A DNA stretch of 64,000 nt, taken from positions 4,340,001 to 4,404,000 of the forward strand of contig NZ_JAVDXW010000001.1 in the NCBI RefSeq assembly GCF_031458135.1. Direction: 5' to 3'. The translations under genes were made by a program, and so were the position numbers. Each line of letters begins with the position of its first letter. The stretch's first letter is position 1. The DNA comes from Haloactinomyces albus (GTDB lineage Bacteria > Actinomycetota > Actinomycetes > Mycobacteriales > Pseudonocardiaceae). Below are positions 34,681 through 42,920 of this stretch, one piece after another. The notes beneath the pieces are model-generated. The model was not told the origin of the DNA and did not search any database. It saw only the letters and a list, made by a program, of their open reading frames with translations.

Positions 34681-34703
34681 AATGCAGAGGAGTTGAGCAT
34701 CCC

Positions 34704-34808
34704 ATGAGCGAATCCGATCACGTCGAGACAGCACCGAACGAGGAGATTGTTGAGGAGGACTTGCTCGTCGAAGAGGTCTCGATCGACGGGATGTGCGGTG
34801 TCTACTGA
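34704..34808 (+). CDS. mftA: Mycofactocin precursor peptide
   Basis: A 34-residue peptide, too short for most gene finders. It opens MSESDHVETAPN, has an acidic middle (EEIVEEDLLVEEV) and ends in the diagnostic IDGMCGVY. MftC, aided by MftB, decarboxylates and cross-links the C-terminal Val-Tyr. MftE then releases the Val-Tyr-derived core, which MftD oxidises and MftF glycosylates. AGGAG lies about 12 bases upstream. The stop lies inside mftB, whose GTG at 34798 is within this coding sequence. Confidence 0.95.
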   Translation: MSESDHVETAPNEEIVEEDLLVEEVSIDGMCGVY

Positions 34809-35121
34809 ATATCGTCACTCCGATGTGGAGAGTTCCTCGCCGGGTGAGCGGGAGAGCCCGTTCGACCCGGACCGGGGATATCGGTTGAGTCCGAACGTGT
34901 CGCTGCGTCCCGAAGATTTCGGAGCGCTGGCCTATCACTTCGGTAATCGCAAGTTGTCTTTCCTCAAGTCTCCTCGGCTGGTCGCGATCGTGCGGAGTCT
35001 GGCCGATCACGCCTCCGCGCGTGCGGCTGTCGAGGCCGGCGACGTGCCCGAAGGAGAACGTGCCGGCTACGTGCGGGCGCTTGCCTCGCTCGCCCGCACG
35101 GACATGATCGTGCCCGCTTGA
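34798..35121 (+). CDS. mftB: Mycofactocin precursor-binding chaperone
   Basis: A 107-residue RRE-type (PqqD-like) chaperone that presents MftA to the radical SAM enzyme. The conserved core is FDPDRGYRLSPNVSLRPEDFG and the following FGNRKLSFLKSPRLVAIV. The GTG at 34798 overlaps the last 11 bases of mftA, so translation is coupled. The first twenty or so residues are variable, as in relatives. It ends one base-set before a possible TTG of mftC. Confidence 0.92.
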   Translation: MSTEYRHSDVESSSPGERESPFDPDRGYRLSPNVSLRPEDFGALAYHFGNRKLSFLKSPRLVAIVRSLADHASARAAVEAGDVPEGERAGYVRALASLARTDMIVPA

Positions 35122-35156
35122 CCGGTCATCACTACGTTCGACGAAAGGCCGACCTC

Positions 35157-36416
35157 ATGACCAGTGCTGCCGAAAGGACCGCGTTCCCGGCGGCTTCGGA
35201 GTCGCCGATGAGCACGGAGCCGACTGTCCTGCCGCTTGTCGAGCAGTTCAAGTACGGTCTGGACGCACCGATCTGCCTGACGTGGGAGTGGACGTACGCC
35301 TGCAACCTCTCGTGCGCGCACTGCCTGTCCTCGTCGGGGCGGCGCGATCCCGACGAGTTGAGCACGGAAGAGATCAAGACCGTGCTCGACGAGCTCGAGC
35401 GAATGCAGGTCTTCTACGTCAATATCGGCGGAGGTGAGCCCACCGTTCGGGACGACTTCTGGGAACTGGTCGACTACGCCGTGGCCCACCATGTGGGGAT
35501 CAAGTTCTCCACCAACGGATTCCGGATCACTCCGGAGCGCGCTCGCAGGCTGGCCGCCACCGACTACGTCGACGTGCAGATCTCGTTGGACGGTGCCACG
35601 CCCGAGATCAACGACGCTGTACGCGGGCCGGGATCCTATGACACGGCGATGCGTGCGATGGAGAACCTGGCTGCCGCAGGCATGCGCGGATTCAAGATCT
35701 CGGTGGTGATGACCAGCCAGAACGTCGACCAGCTCGACGAGTTCCAGCGCATTGCCGACTCGTTCGATGCCCAGTTGCGCATCACCAGGCTGCGCCCGTC
35801 CGGTCGTGGCGCCGATGTCTGGGACGAGTTGCATCCCAGTGCCGAACAGCAGTTGCAGATCTACCACTGGCTGCTGGAGCACGGGGACAACGTGCTGACC
35901 GGAGACTCCTTCTTCCATCTCAATGCGCTCGGGTCGACACCGCTGCCGGGACTGAATCTGTGCGGGGCGGGGCGAGTCGTGTGCCTGATCGACCCGGTCG
36001 GCGATGTCTACGCCTGCCCGTTCGCCATTCATGATGCATTCTGGGCGGGCAACATCCGCGACGCCGGATTCGGCCCGGTCTGGCGGGATTCCGAACTGTT
36101 CCAGGACCTGCGCAGCCCGCAGACCGGCGGGGCGTGTCTGTCGTGCTCGGCCTACGACGCCTGCCAGGGCGGGTGCATGGCGGCGAAGTTCTTCACCGGG
36201 CTACCGCTGGACGGGCCGGACCCGGAATGCGTCAAGGGACACGGCGCGACCGCACTGGCCACTGTGGATGGTCGCGATGCGCCCCGCCCCGCCCAGGACC
36301 ATTCCCGGCCCAGCGCGGCACGTCAGCAGGTCATGTTGGGGCTGCCCTCGGTACGCGCGGCCGGCTCGGTCCCGGACCGTGCCTGCGATACGAGTCCGCT
36401 GGCGGGATTGACGTGA
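35157..36416 (+). CDS. mftC: Mycofactocin radical SAM maturase
   Basis: A 419-residue radical SAM enzyme that modifies MftA by oxidative decarboxylation of the C-terminal Tyr and Val-Tyr cross-linking. The cluster motif CNLSCAHC holds Cys 49, 53 and 56. IGGGEPTVR follows. A SPASM-type C-terminal domain carries Cys residues in LNLCGAGRVVC, YACPF, CLSCSAYDACQGGC. The ATG at 35157 behind AAAGG is chosen. A TTG at 35118 overlapping the mftB stop would add 13 residues. A proline-alanine-rich tail of about 40 residues after DPEC is longer than strictly needed. Confidence 0.95.
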   Translation: MTSAAERTAFPAASESPMSTEPTVLPLVEQFKYGLDAPICLTWEWTYACNLSCAHCLSSSGRRDPDELSTEEIKTVLDELERMQVFYVNIGGGEPTVRDDFWELVDYAVAHHVGIKFSTNGFRITPERARRLAATDYVDVQISLDGATPEINDAVRGPGSYDTAMRAMENLAAAGMRGFKISVVMTSQNVDQLDEFQRIADSFDAQLRITRLRPSGRGADVWDELHPSAEQQLQIYHWLLEHGDNVLTGDSFFHLNALGSTPLPGLNLCGAGRVVCLIDPVGDVYACPFAIHDAFWAGNIRDAGFGPVWRDSELFQDLRSPQTGGACLSCSAYDACQGGCMAAKFFTGLPLDGPDPECVKGHGATALATVDGRDAPRPAQDHSRPSAARQQVMLGLPSVRAAGSVPDRACDTSPLAGLT

Positions 36417-36455
36417 CCTTCGAGGAGCTTGCTGTCGTGAAAAGGAGACCACTGT

Positions 36456-37652
36456 ATGGGTAGCGGCTGGTTCGAGACCGTGGCCGAGGCGCAACGGCGT
36501 GCGAAGAAGCGTTTGCCGTGGTCGGTGTACGGAGCGCTGATCGCCGGGTCGGAGAGGGGAGCGACACTGCGGGACAACCAGGCGGCCTTTGCCGAGTTGG
36601 GATTCGCACCGCATGTGGCCGGCTTGTCGCACGAACGGGAGCTTGCCACGACGGTGATGGGCCAGCCGGTGTCGCTGCCGGTGATCATGTCTCCGACCGG
36701 TGTGCAGGCTGTTCATCCGGATGGCGAGGTGGCTGTGGCCCGCGCCGCCGCAGCGCGGGGAACGGCCATGGGACTGAGCGGCTTCGCCAGTAAACCGATC
36801 GAGGAGGTCGTACAGGTCAATCCGCAGACGTTCTTCCAGACCTACTGGGTGGGAAGCCGGGACGAGATCCTGCAGCGCATGCAGCGGGCCCGGGACGCCG
36901 GTGCCGTCGGGATGATCGTGACCACGGACTGGTCGTTCTCGCACGGCAGGGACTGGGGAAGCCCCGCGATTCCCGAGCGGATGAATCTGTCCACAATGCT
37001 CAAGTATGCGCCCCAGGCGCTGGGGCATCCTCGGTGGCTGACCGAGTTCGTCAAGCGGCGCCGGATTCCCGACCTGACGGTGCCGAACGTGCGGGGACGC
37101 AGGAACGAATCCGCTCCGACGTTCTTCGGGGCTTACGGGGAATGGATGCAGACCCCGCCGCCGAGCTGGGACGACATCGCCTGGATGCGCGAGCAGTGGG
37201 ACGGGCCCTTCATGCTCAAGGGGGTTACCCGGCGCGACGATGCCAAGCGCGCCGTGGACGCGGGTGTCTCGGCGATTTCGGTGTCCAACCACGGCGGCAA
37301 CAACCTGGACGGAACGCCCGCCAGTCTCCGGGCACTGCCTGCGATCGCCGACGAGGTCGGCGACCAGGTCGAGGTGATGCTCGATGGTGGGGTGCGTCGC
37401 GGCAGCGACGTGGTCAAGGCCCTGGCCCTGGGCGCGAAGGCCGTCATGATCGGCCGGGCGTACCTGTGGGGACTGGCAGCCAACGGCCAGGCCGGTGTGG
37501 AAAACGTCCTGGACATCCTGCGCGGCGGCATCGACTCCGCGCTGCTCGGGCTCGGACGCTCCTCCATTCACCAGCTCGACCGTTCCGATGTGCTCATTCC
37601 TCCCGGGTTCGACAGCGCACTCGGAGACGTCGAAACCACCGCAATCGGCTAA
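36456..37652 (+). CDS. mftD: Mycofactocin-system FMN-dependent dehydrogenase
   Basis: A 398-residue FMN enzyme of the alpha-hydroxy-acid oxidase family. MftD converts the released mycofactocin core (AHDP) to the alpha-keto amide PMFT. SVSNHGGNNLDG holds the catalytic His and Arg/FMN loop, and LDGGVRRGSDVVKALALGA with MIGRAYLWGL binds the FMN phosphate. The start has AAAGGAGA 7 bases upstream. It lies 39 bp after mftC. A 129-bp gap without a clear gene separates it from the SDR. Confidence 0.93.
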   Translation: MGSGWFETVAEAQRRAKKRLPWSVYGALIAGSERGATLRDNQAAFAELGFAPHVAGLSHERELATTVMGQPVSLPVIMSPTGVQAVHPDGEVAVARAAAARGTAMGLSGFASKPIEEVVQVNPQTFFQTYWVGSRDEILQRMQRARDAGAVGMIVTTDWSFSHGRDWGSPAIPERMNLSTMLKYAPQALGHPRWLTEFVKRRRIPDLTVPNVRGRRNESAPTFFGAYGEWMQTPPPSWDDIAWMREQWDGPFMLKGVTRRDDAKRAVDAGVSAISVSNHGGNNLDGTPASLRALPAIADEVGDQVEVMLDGGVRRGSDVVKALALGAKAVMIGRAYLWGLAANGQAGVENVLDILRGGIDSALLGLGRSSIHQLDRSDVLIPPGFDSALGDVETTAIG

Positions 37653-37781
37653 CCCGAACCGCTACCGGATTCGGCGCACACCGGGAGTCCTCGTTGGAGA
37701 CCGCGATGGTGCTCATATCCGAGGGCTCCTCGGGTGCTGGTCCCGATCTTGCCGAGAAAGGAATGAGGGAGTGGTCGGCGG

Positions 37782-38570
37782 GTGAGTAGCGCGAGAGTGG
37801 CGTTGGTGACGGGTGCGGCACGCGGAATCGGCGCCGCGGTGGTGCGGCGACTGGCCCGGGCGGGCTGGCGTGTCGTGGCCGTGGACCGGTGCGCCGACGA
37901 TCCGCGAGTCGAGTACCCGTTGGCAACGCGGGAGCAGCTCGCCGACCTCGCTGGGGAGTACCCCGGCGCGGTGGTCGACGTCGTCGCCGATGTGCAGGAC
38001 CTCGAAGCTCTCCGAGAAGCGGTCGCGCTGGCAGAGGAGCGATTCGGCGGGCTCGACGCGGCGGTCGGCGCGGCCGCGCTGATGGCGGGCGGTACGCCGT
38101 TCTGGGAAGCCGACGGATCGGAGTGGGATGCCCTGTTCTCGGTCGGTGTCGTGGGTGTGGCGAACCTGGCACGCACCGCGGTGCCCGCGCTGCTGCGGCG
38201 CCCGGAACCGCGGACGGGCCGATTCGTGGCGCTGGCCTCGGCCGCCGCGCACCGCGGACTGTGGCGACTGACCTCGTACAACGCTGCCAAGCACGCCGTG
38301 ACCGGACTGGTCCGCGGTCTGGCCACGGATCTACGCGGTACCGGGGTCTGCGCGACAGCCGTCTCTCCCGGCTCCACGCGTACGGACATGCTCGACGCCA
38401 CGGCCGACCTCTACCAACTGCCCGATGTCGACGAGTTCGCCCGGCATCAGCTGACCGAACGTCTGCTCGAGCCCGACGAGGTGGCCGCAGCGGTGTGCTT
38501 TCTGTGCTCACCGGATGCCTCCGCGATCACGGGCACCGTCGTGCACGCCGATGGCGGGTTCACCGCATGA
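37782..38570 (+). CDS. Mycofactocin-coupled SDR-family oxidoreductase
   Basis: A 262-residue SDR inserted in the mycofactocin operon. TGAARGIG binds the nicotinamide cofactor. A short insertion after the second beta strand (VDRCADDPRVEYPLATREQL) resembles the mycofactocin-associated SDR subgroup. YNAAK is the Tyr-Lys pair. The GTG at 37782 is used and the stop overlaps mftF by ATGA. It is presumably a dehydrogenase whose bound cofactor is reoxidised by mycofactocin. Confidence 0.85.
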   Translation: MSSARVALVTGAARGIGAAVVRRLARAGWRVVAVDRCADDPRVEYPLATREQLADLAGEYPGAVVDVVADVQDLEALREAVALAEERFGGLDAAVGAAALMAGGTPFWEADGSEWDALFSVGVVGVANLARTAVPALLRRPEPRTGRFVALASAAAHRGLWRLTSYNAAKHAVTGLVRGLATDLRGTGVCATAVSPGSTRTDMLDATADLYQLPDVDEFARHQLTERLLEPDEVAAAVCFLCSPDASAITGTVVHADGGFTA

Positions 38571-39958
38571 GCGCTCAGGTAGCTTCCGATGATCGGTCCG
38601 GTACCGGCGAACCGCTTCTGCTCGGGGCACGGCTGATCCCGGACCAATCGGTGCGCCGGTTGGCGCACGGTCGAGTGCTGCTCGGCGGGTCGCCGCTGCG
38701 TCTGCTCCGGCTCGGAGCCGACGGTGCGCGTCTGTTCGATCACTGGGTACGGGGCGAACCGGTCGGCACGAGCGCGCAGGAACACCGGTTGGCGCGTCGC
38801 TTGATCAGTACCGGATTGGTCCACCCCGAACCATCCGCAGCCGCGTTCGGCCCCGTCGACGTCACCCTGGTGACGCCGGTCAAGGACAATCCCACCGGAG
38901 TGCATCGCCTGCTGGCCGCTACCGGAGAGCTCGCCGACCGCATCGTCGTCGACGACGGATCGGCCGAACCGGTGCCGGGAGCCGCGCTGCGTCACGAAGA
39001 ACCGGCCGGACCCGCAGTTGCCCGTAACTCCGGCTGGCGGCTCGCCCACACCGAGTTCGTCGCATTTCTGGACTCCGACGCCGTACCGGAGCCAGGATGG
39101 CTGGAGAGGATATTGCCGCAGTTCGCCGACCCGGCAGTGGCGGCCGTCGCCCCCAGGATTCGCAGCATTCCCGGCACCACTGCCGTAGCACGCTACGAAG
39201 CAGAACGGTCCAGTTTGGACCTCGGTTCCCGTCCCGCAGTGGTTCGGCCCATGAGCCGCATCAGCTACGTGCCCAGTGCCGCACTGGTGGTGCGCCGCAG
39301 CGCTCTGTCCGGTATGGATGGGTTCGACGCGAATTTGCGCTTCGGTGAGGACGTCGACCTCGTGTGGCGGCTCATCGAACGTGGCGGCACGGTGCGCTAC
39401 CAGCCGGATGCGGTGGTCCGGCACGATCCGCGCCCGAACCTGCCCTCCTGGCTGCGGCAACGTTTCGACTACGGCAGCTCGGCGGCGCCGCTGTCCGTAC
39501 GGCATCCCCGCTTGCTCAGCTGCGCGAGGATGTCCCGCTGGAGCGCGGCCACGTGGGCACTTCTCGTCTCCGGTCGCCCTGCGCCCGCCTTGGCGGTGGC
39601 CACGGTGACCGCGGCCCTGCTGCCGCGCAAACTCCGTGACCGGGGTGTCCCGGCCACGGAAGCGCTACGGTTGGCCGGGACGGGCCACCTGGGTGCCGGA
39701 CGACTCCTCGCCGAAGCCACCCGGCGCGCCTGGTGGCCACTCGTGCTCGCTGCCTGTCTGTTCAGCAGGCGAGCACGTATGATGGCGACGGCCGCGCTGC
39801 TGCCCTGTGTCCTCGACGCCGCAGGCAAGGGCGGCGGTTGGCTTGCTCTCCGGATTCTCGATGACCTGGCCTACGGAGCCGGAGTGTGGGCAGGATGCGC
39901 ACGCGAACGCACGATCACCCCGCTCCAGCCACAGCTCACGGGGAGTTCGCTACGGTGA
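38567..39958 (+). CDS. mftF: Mycofactocin glycosyltransferase
   Basis: A 463-residue GT2-family transferase that adds beta-1,4-linked glucose units to mycofactocin. The GT-A opening is VDVTLVTPVKDNPTGVHRLL, the DxD-type motif is in FVAFLDSDAVPEPGW, and GEDVDLVWRL carries the usual ED of this family. About 90 N-terminal residues form a domain typical for MftF, and C-terminal helices suggest membrane association. The ATG overlaps the SDR stop. A much longer open frame starting at 37889 runs through the SDR in another frame and is not the real gene. Confidence 0.92.
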   Translation: MSAQVASDDRSGTGEPLLLGARLIPDQSVRRLAHGRVLLGGSPLRLLRLGADGARLFDHWVRGEPVGTSAQEHRLARRLISTGLVHPEPSAAAFGPVDVTLVTPVKDNPTGVHRLLAATGELADRIVVDDGSAEPVPGAALRHEEPAGPAVARNSGWRLAHTEFVAFLDSDAVPEPGWLERILPQFADPAVAAVAPRIRSIPGTTAVARYEAERSSLDLGSRPAVVRPMSRISYVPSAALVVRRSALSGMDGFDANLRFGEDVDLVWRLIERGGTVRYQPDAVVRHDPRPNLPSWLRQRFDYGSSAAPLSVRHPRLLSCARMSRWSAATWALLVSGRPAPALAVATVTAALLPRKLRDRGVPATEALRLAGTGHLGAGRLLAEATRRAWWPLVLAACLFSRRARMMATAALLPCVLDAAGKGGGWLALRILDDLAYGAGVWAGCARERTITPLQPQLTGSSLR

Positions 39959-40656
39959 ACCATCGGCTCGATGCCCTGCGGTGGCCACAGGTCGACCAGC
40001 GAGTGGCTTTGCTGGCGATCCCTCTCGGGGCCACCGAGCAGCACGGCCTGCACCTGCCGCTGGGCACCGATACAGCGATTGCCACCGCGCTGTGCGATCG
40101 GCTCGCCGACGAGGTCGGCGATGTCCTGGTCGCGCCCGCCGTGCCCTACGGATCCAGTGGTGAACATGCGGAGTTTCCCGGCACGCTGTCCCTCGGGCAG
40201 GAGGCGCTGGAACTGTTGCTGGTCGAACTGGTGCGTTCCGCCGACCACTTCGCCGGGGTGGTTCTGGTCAATGGGCACGGCGGTAACCGGGGACCGTTGA
40301 TCCGGGCGGTCCGCCTGCTCCGTTCCGAGGGACGGCACATACTGGCGTGGTCCCCGTCCGGACCGTCGAACGACAGTCACGCCGGAGGCACCGAAACCTC
40401 GGCCATGCTGCAACTACGCCCCGGTGACGTGGATGTGAAGCAGGCAGAAAGAGGTAACACGGCACCGCTTCCCGACCTGATCGAGCCGCTGCGAACCGGC
40501 GGCGTCCGAAGTGTCAGCGCCAACGGCGTCCTCGGTGATCCCACCCACGCCAGTGCAGCAGAAGGCCGACGCATCCTGAACGACTGGGCGGCCTCGTTGA
40601 TCGATGCCGTTCTCACCTGGGAAACGACACTCTCCAGGCGCTCGACACCGTCTTGA
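39955..40656 (+). CDS. mftE: Mycofactocin precursor peptidase (creatininase family)
   Basis: A 233-residue metal-dependent peptidase that frees the modified C-terminal dipeptide from MftA. Creatininase-family metal ligands are in GATEQHGLHLPLGTDT, VNGHGGN and DSHAGGTETS. The GTG overlaps the mftF stop by GTGA with GGGGAG upstream. In mycobacteria mftE precedes mftF, but here the order is F then E. A 212-bp intergenic stretch follows that holds the TAGACA palindrome. Confidence 0.93.
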   Translation: MNHRLDALRWPQVDQRVALLAIPLGATEQHGLHLPLGTDTAIATALCDRLADEVGDVLVAPAVPYGSSGEHAEFPGTLSLGQEALELLLVELVRSADHFAGVVLVNGHGGNRGPLIRAVRLLRSEGRHILAWSPSGPSNDSHAGGTETSAMLQLRPGDVDVKQAERGNTAPLPDLIEPLRTGGVRSVSANGVLGDPTHASAAEGRRILNDWAASLIDAVLTWETTLSRRSTPS

Positions 40657-40778
40657 TCAAGCTGCACCTGCGGCAGGGATCGCTGTGCTGTCGAGCTGAC
40701 GTTCGCGGTATGCGGCATTTCGGATTCCCCGCTTGGTCGGCACACCGAGTTCTGCAGAGCAGAACGACGAACATTTGG

Positions 40779-40792
40779 TAGACACCTGTCTA
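40779..40792. promoter_or_regulatory. Palindrome TAGACA-CC-TGTCTA
   Basis: Perfect 6-bp arms with a 2-base centre lie 76 bases before the SDR start. This short palindrome type is common for TetR-family operators. The TetR gene at the far end of this operon is the obvious candidate regulator. Confidence 0.55.
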
Positions 40793-40868
40793 GTATTCGT
40801 GGCAAGCTCGAATCAACCGACTTGCGATGGTCGTTGACGACCGTCGACACGCTCGACGAGGAGCTCGC

Positions 40869-41681
40869 ATGCAGTTTCAGGACAAGATTGCCTTCGTGAC
40901 GGGTGCGGCATCCGGTATGGGACTGGCCACCGCCCGGCGACTCGCCGAACAGGGCGCCACCGTCTACGGCGCCGACCTCTCCGGCGAGGCACTGGCACAG
41001 GAGTTCGCCCGGTTACCGCATGCCCATCCCGTCCCCCTCGACATCGCCGACGCCGATGCCGTGCGTGCGGCGTTCGCCGAGATCGAAGCCCGGCAGGACC
41101 GGCTTGACGTGCTCGTCAACGCCGCTGGTGTCAACGCGCCCGATCAGGCCGCGTTGGAGGAACTCAACACCGCCAACTACGAGGGCTTCCTCGCTGCTCA
41201 GCGCGGCGAGTCCTACCACCCGGAGTTTTTCGAGAAGATCTCCGACGAGGACTTCGACCGCACCATGCGGATCAACCTCTATGGTTCCTTCCACACGATC
41301 CGCTCCGCCGTGCCGCTGCTGAAGAAAACCGGTGGCGGGGCTATCGTCAACTTCTCCAGTGCCGCGGCCCTGATGTCGGTGGCGATGCCCGCCTACTATC
41401 CGGCCTCCAAGGCGGCGATCCTCGGGCTGACGCGGGAAGCCGCCACCGAACTGGCCCCCTTCAACATCCGGGTGAACGCCCTGGCGCCCGGGGCGGTCGA
41501 CACTCCGCTGTTCCGCCAGAACGATCCGGAATTCAGCGAGTTCCTGGTGGGTATGCAGCCCATCAAGCGTCCCGCCACCCCTGAGGAGGTCGCGAGCACG
41601 GTGACGTTCCTGGCCGGCGACGAGGGTGCCTACTACACGGGCCAGACCTTCTCGCCCTCCGGCGGTTTGGTCATGCAGTAG
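40869..41681 (+). CDS. SDR-family oxidoreductase with a mid-domain insertion
   Basis: A 270-residue SDR. TGAASGMG binds the cofactor, Ser is in VNFSSAAAL and YPASK is the Tyr-Lys pair. Between VNAAG and the fourth helix there is an extra stretch of about 25 residues (ALEELNTANYEGFLAAQRGE region) not present in the other SDRs here, probably shaping the substrate pocket. The ATG at 40869 follows GAGGAG. It is the first gene of the SDR-hydrolase-P450 operon. Confidence 0.85.
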   Translation: MQFQDKIAFVTGAASGMGLATARRLAEQGATVYGADLSGEALAQEFARLPHAHPVPLDIADADAVRAAFAEIEARQDRLDVLVNAAGVNAPDQAALEELNTANYEGFLAAQRGESYHPEFFEKISDEDFDRTMRINLYGSFHTIRSAVPLLKKTGGGAIVNFSSAAALMSVAMPAYYPASKAAILGLTREAATELAPFNIRVNALAPGAVDTPLFRQNDPEFSEFLVGMQPIKRPATPEEVASTVTFLAGDEGAYYTGQTFSPSGGLVMQ

Positions 41682-41731
41682 GCCCGCGCCGATCGAGCGC
41701 ACCCGTTTCCCGACCACCGGAGAGGACAGTC

Positions 41732-42892
41732 ATGGCAGCAGACGTCGACCGGAAGGCCCTGGCACGGCTCACCGCCGAAATCGGCGGTGACATCGAGCGC
41801 GGCGACTACGACGGGGTCACCATCATCCTGGCCAGGCACGGCGAGGTCGTCCTGCGGGAAACGCTCGGCTACGCCGAGCGCGCGACGCAGCGCCCGCTAC
41901 AGCCCGACGACATCTTCCGCGTGCTGTCGCTGAGCAAGGCGTTCACCAACGCGCTGGTCCACCAAGCGCTCGGGGAGGGCGAGCTGGCGCTGTCGACCCG
42001 CGTGGTCGAGCTTATCCCGGAATTCCTCGGCGAGGATCCCTTTCGGACACTGCGCAAGGACCGGATCAATGTCGGACACCTGCTCACGCACCGCTCCGGG
42101 ATGCCCGCCACCCCGACCCCGGGGTTGCCGCCGGAGAAGTTCGGCAACCTCGCCGACGTCATCGCCGCCCTCGGCGGTATCGACGTCGTCAACGAGCCGG
42201 GCACGAACCTCAACTACAGCCCATCCATCAACCACGCCCTGCTCGGCGAGATGGTGCGCCGCGTCTACGGCTACGACTCCTTCCGCAACCTGGCCCACGA
42301 CCGCCTGTTCGGCCCCCTGGGCATGGCCGACACGCGTTTCGGCGCCCCGAGCGCGTGGGCCGACAAACTCGTGCCGCTCAAGGCCTATCTGCAGCAGGGT
42401 GGATTCCTGGGACCGGAGGACATCGAGTGCCTCAACACCTGCATCACCGAGGACGCCGAACTGCCGTGGGTGGGCTCGGTCAGCACCGCCGATGATGTGT
42501 TCACCTTCGCCGAGATGCTCCGCCGTCGTGGCGAGCACGACGGCGAACAGCTCATCGCCCCGGCCGTGCTCGACGTGGCCACCACCGTGCAGACCGGGGA
42601 CATGCCCAACGATCTCTACGCCTCGATCGCGGCGATGCGCGGCTGGGAAACCCCGCCCGGCAACTTCGGCCTGGGCTTCTCCCTGAGCGGCACCGGCACG
42701 CATCCGTCCTTCTTCGGTCCGTTCACCAGCCCCCGCACGTACGGCAACTACGGGGCGGGATCCTCGCTGTTCTGGGTCGATCCCGAGCGGGACATGACAC
42801 TGGTGTTCGTGTCCGCGGGCGTGCTGGACGAGGGCGACAACGTCGCCCGGTTCCAGAAGATCTCCACCATGGCCGTCGCGGCCGCGCTTTGA
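41732..42892 (+). CDS. Class C beta-lactamase-family serine hydrolase (esterase)
   Basis: A 386-residue serine hydrolase. VLSLSKAFT contains the S-x-x-K nucleophile motif, and NYSPSINHALLGEM holds the Tyr motif of the fold (a YSP variant instead of YxN). No signal peptide is seen, so it is cytoplasmic and probably an EstB-like esterase or lactonase rather than a beta-lactamase. GGAGAGGA precedes the ATG. It lies 50 bp after the SDR and 28 bp before the P450 fusion, so it may hydrolyse an ester made or used in the same pathway. Confidence 0.82.
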   Translation: MAADVDRKALARLTAEIGGDIERGDYDGVTIILARHGEVVLRETLGYAERATQRPLQPDDIFRVLSLSKAFTNALVHQALGEGELALSTRVVELIPEFLGEDPFRTLRKDRINVGHLLTHRSGMPATPTPGLPPEKFGNLADVIAALGGIDVVNEPGTNLNYSPSINHALLGEMVRRVYGYDSFRNLAHDRLFGPLGMADTRFGAPSAWADKLVPLKAYLQQGGFLGPEDIECLNTCITEDAELPWVGSVSTADDVFTFAEMLRRRGEHDGEQLIAPAVLDVATTVQTGDMPNDLYASIAAMRGWETPPGNFGLGFSLSGTGTHPSFFGPFTSPRTYGNYGAGSSLFWVDPERDMTLVFVSAGVLDEGDNVARFQKISTMAVAAAL

Positions 42893-42920
42893 GCGACGGC
42901 CCCACCAGCAGGAGGTGACG

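Noticed and set aside
37889..38566. N-terminal extension of the mftF frame through the preceding SDR
   Set aside because: The SDR in the other frame has intact motifs, and mftF homology begins at the ATG at 38567 with an ATGA overlap.
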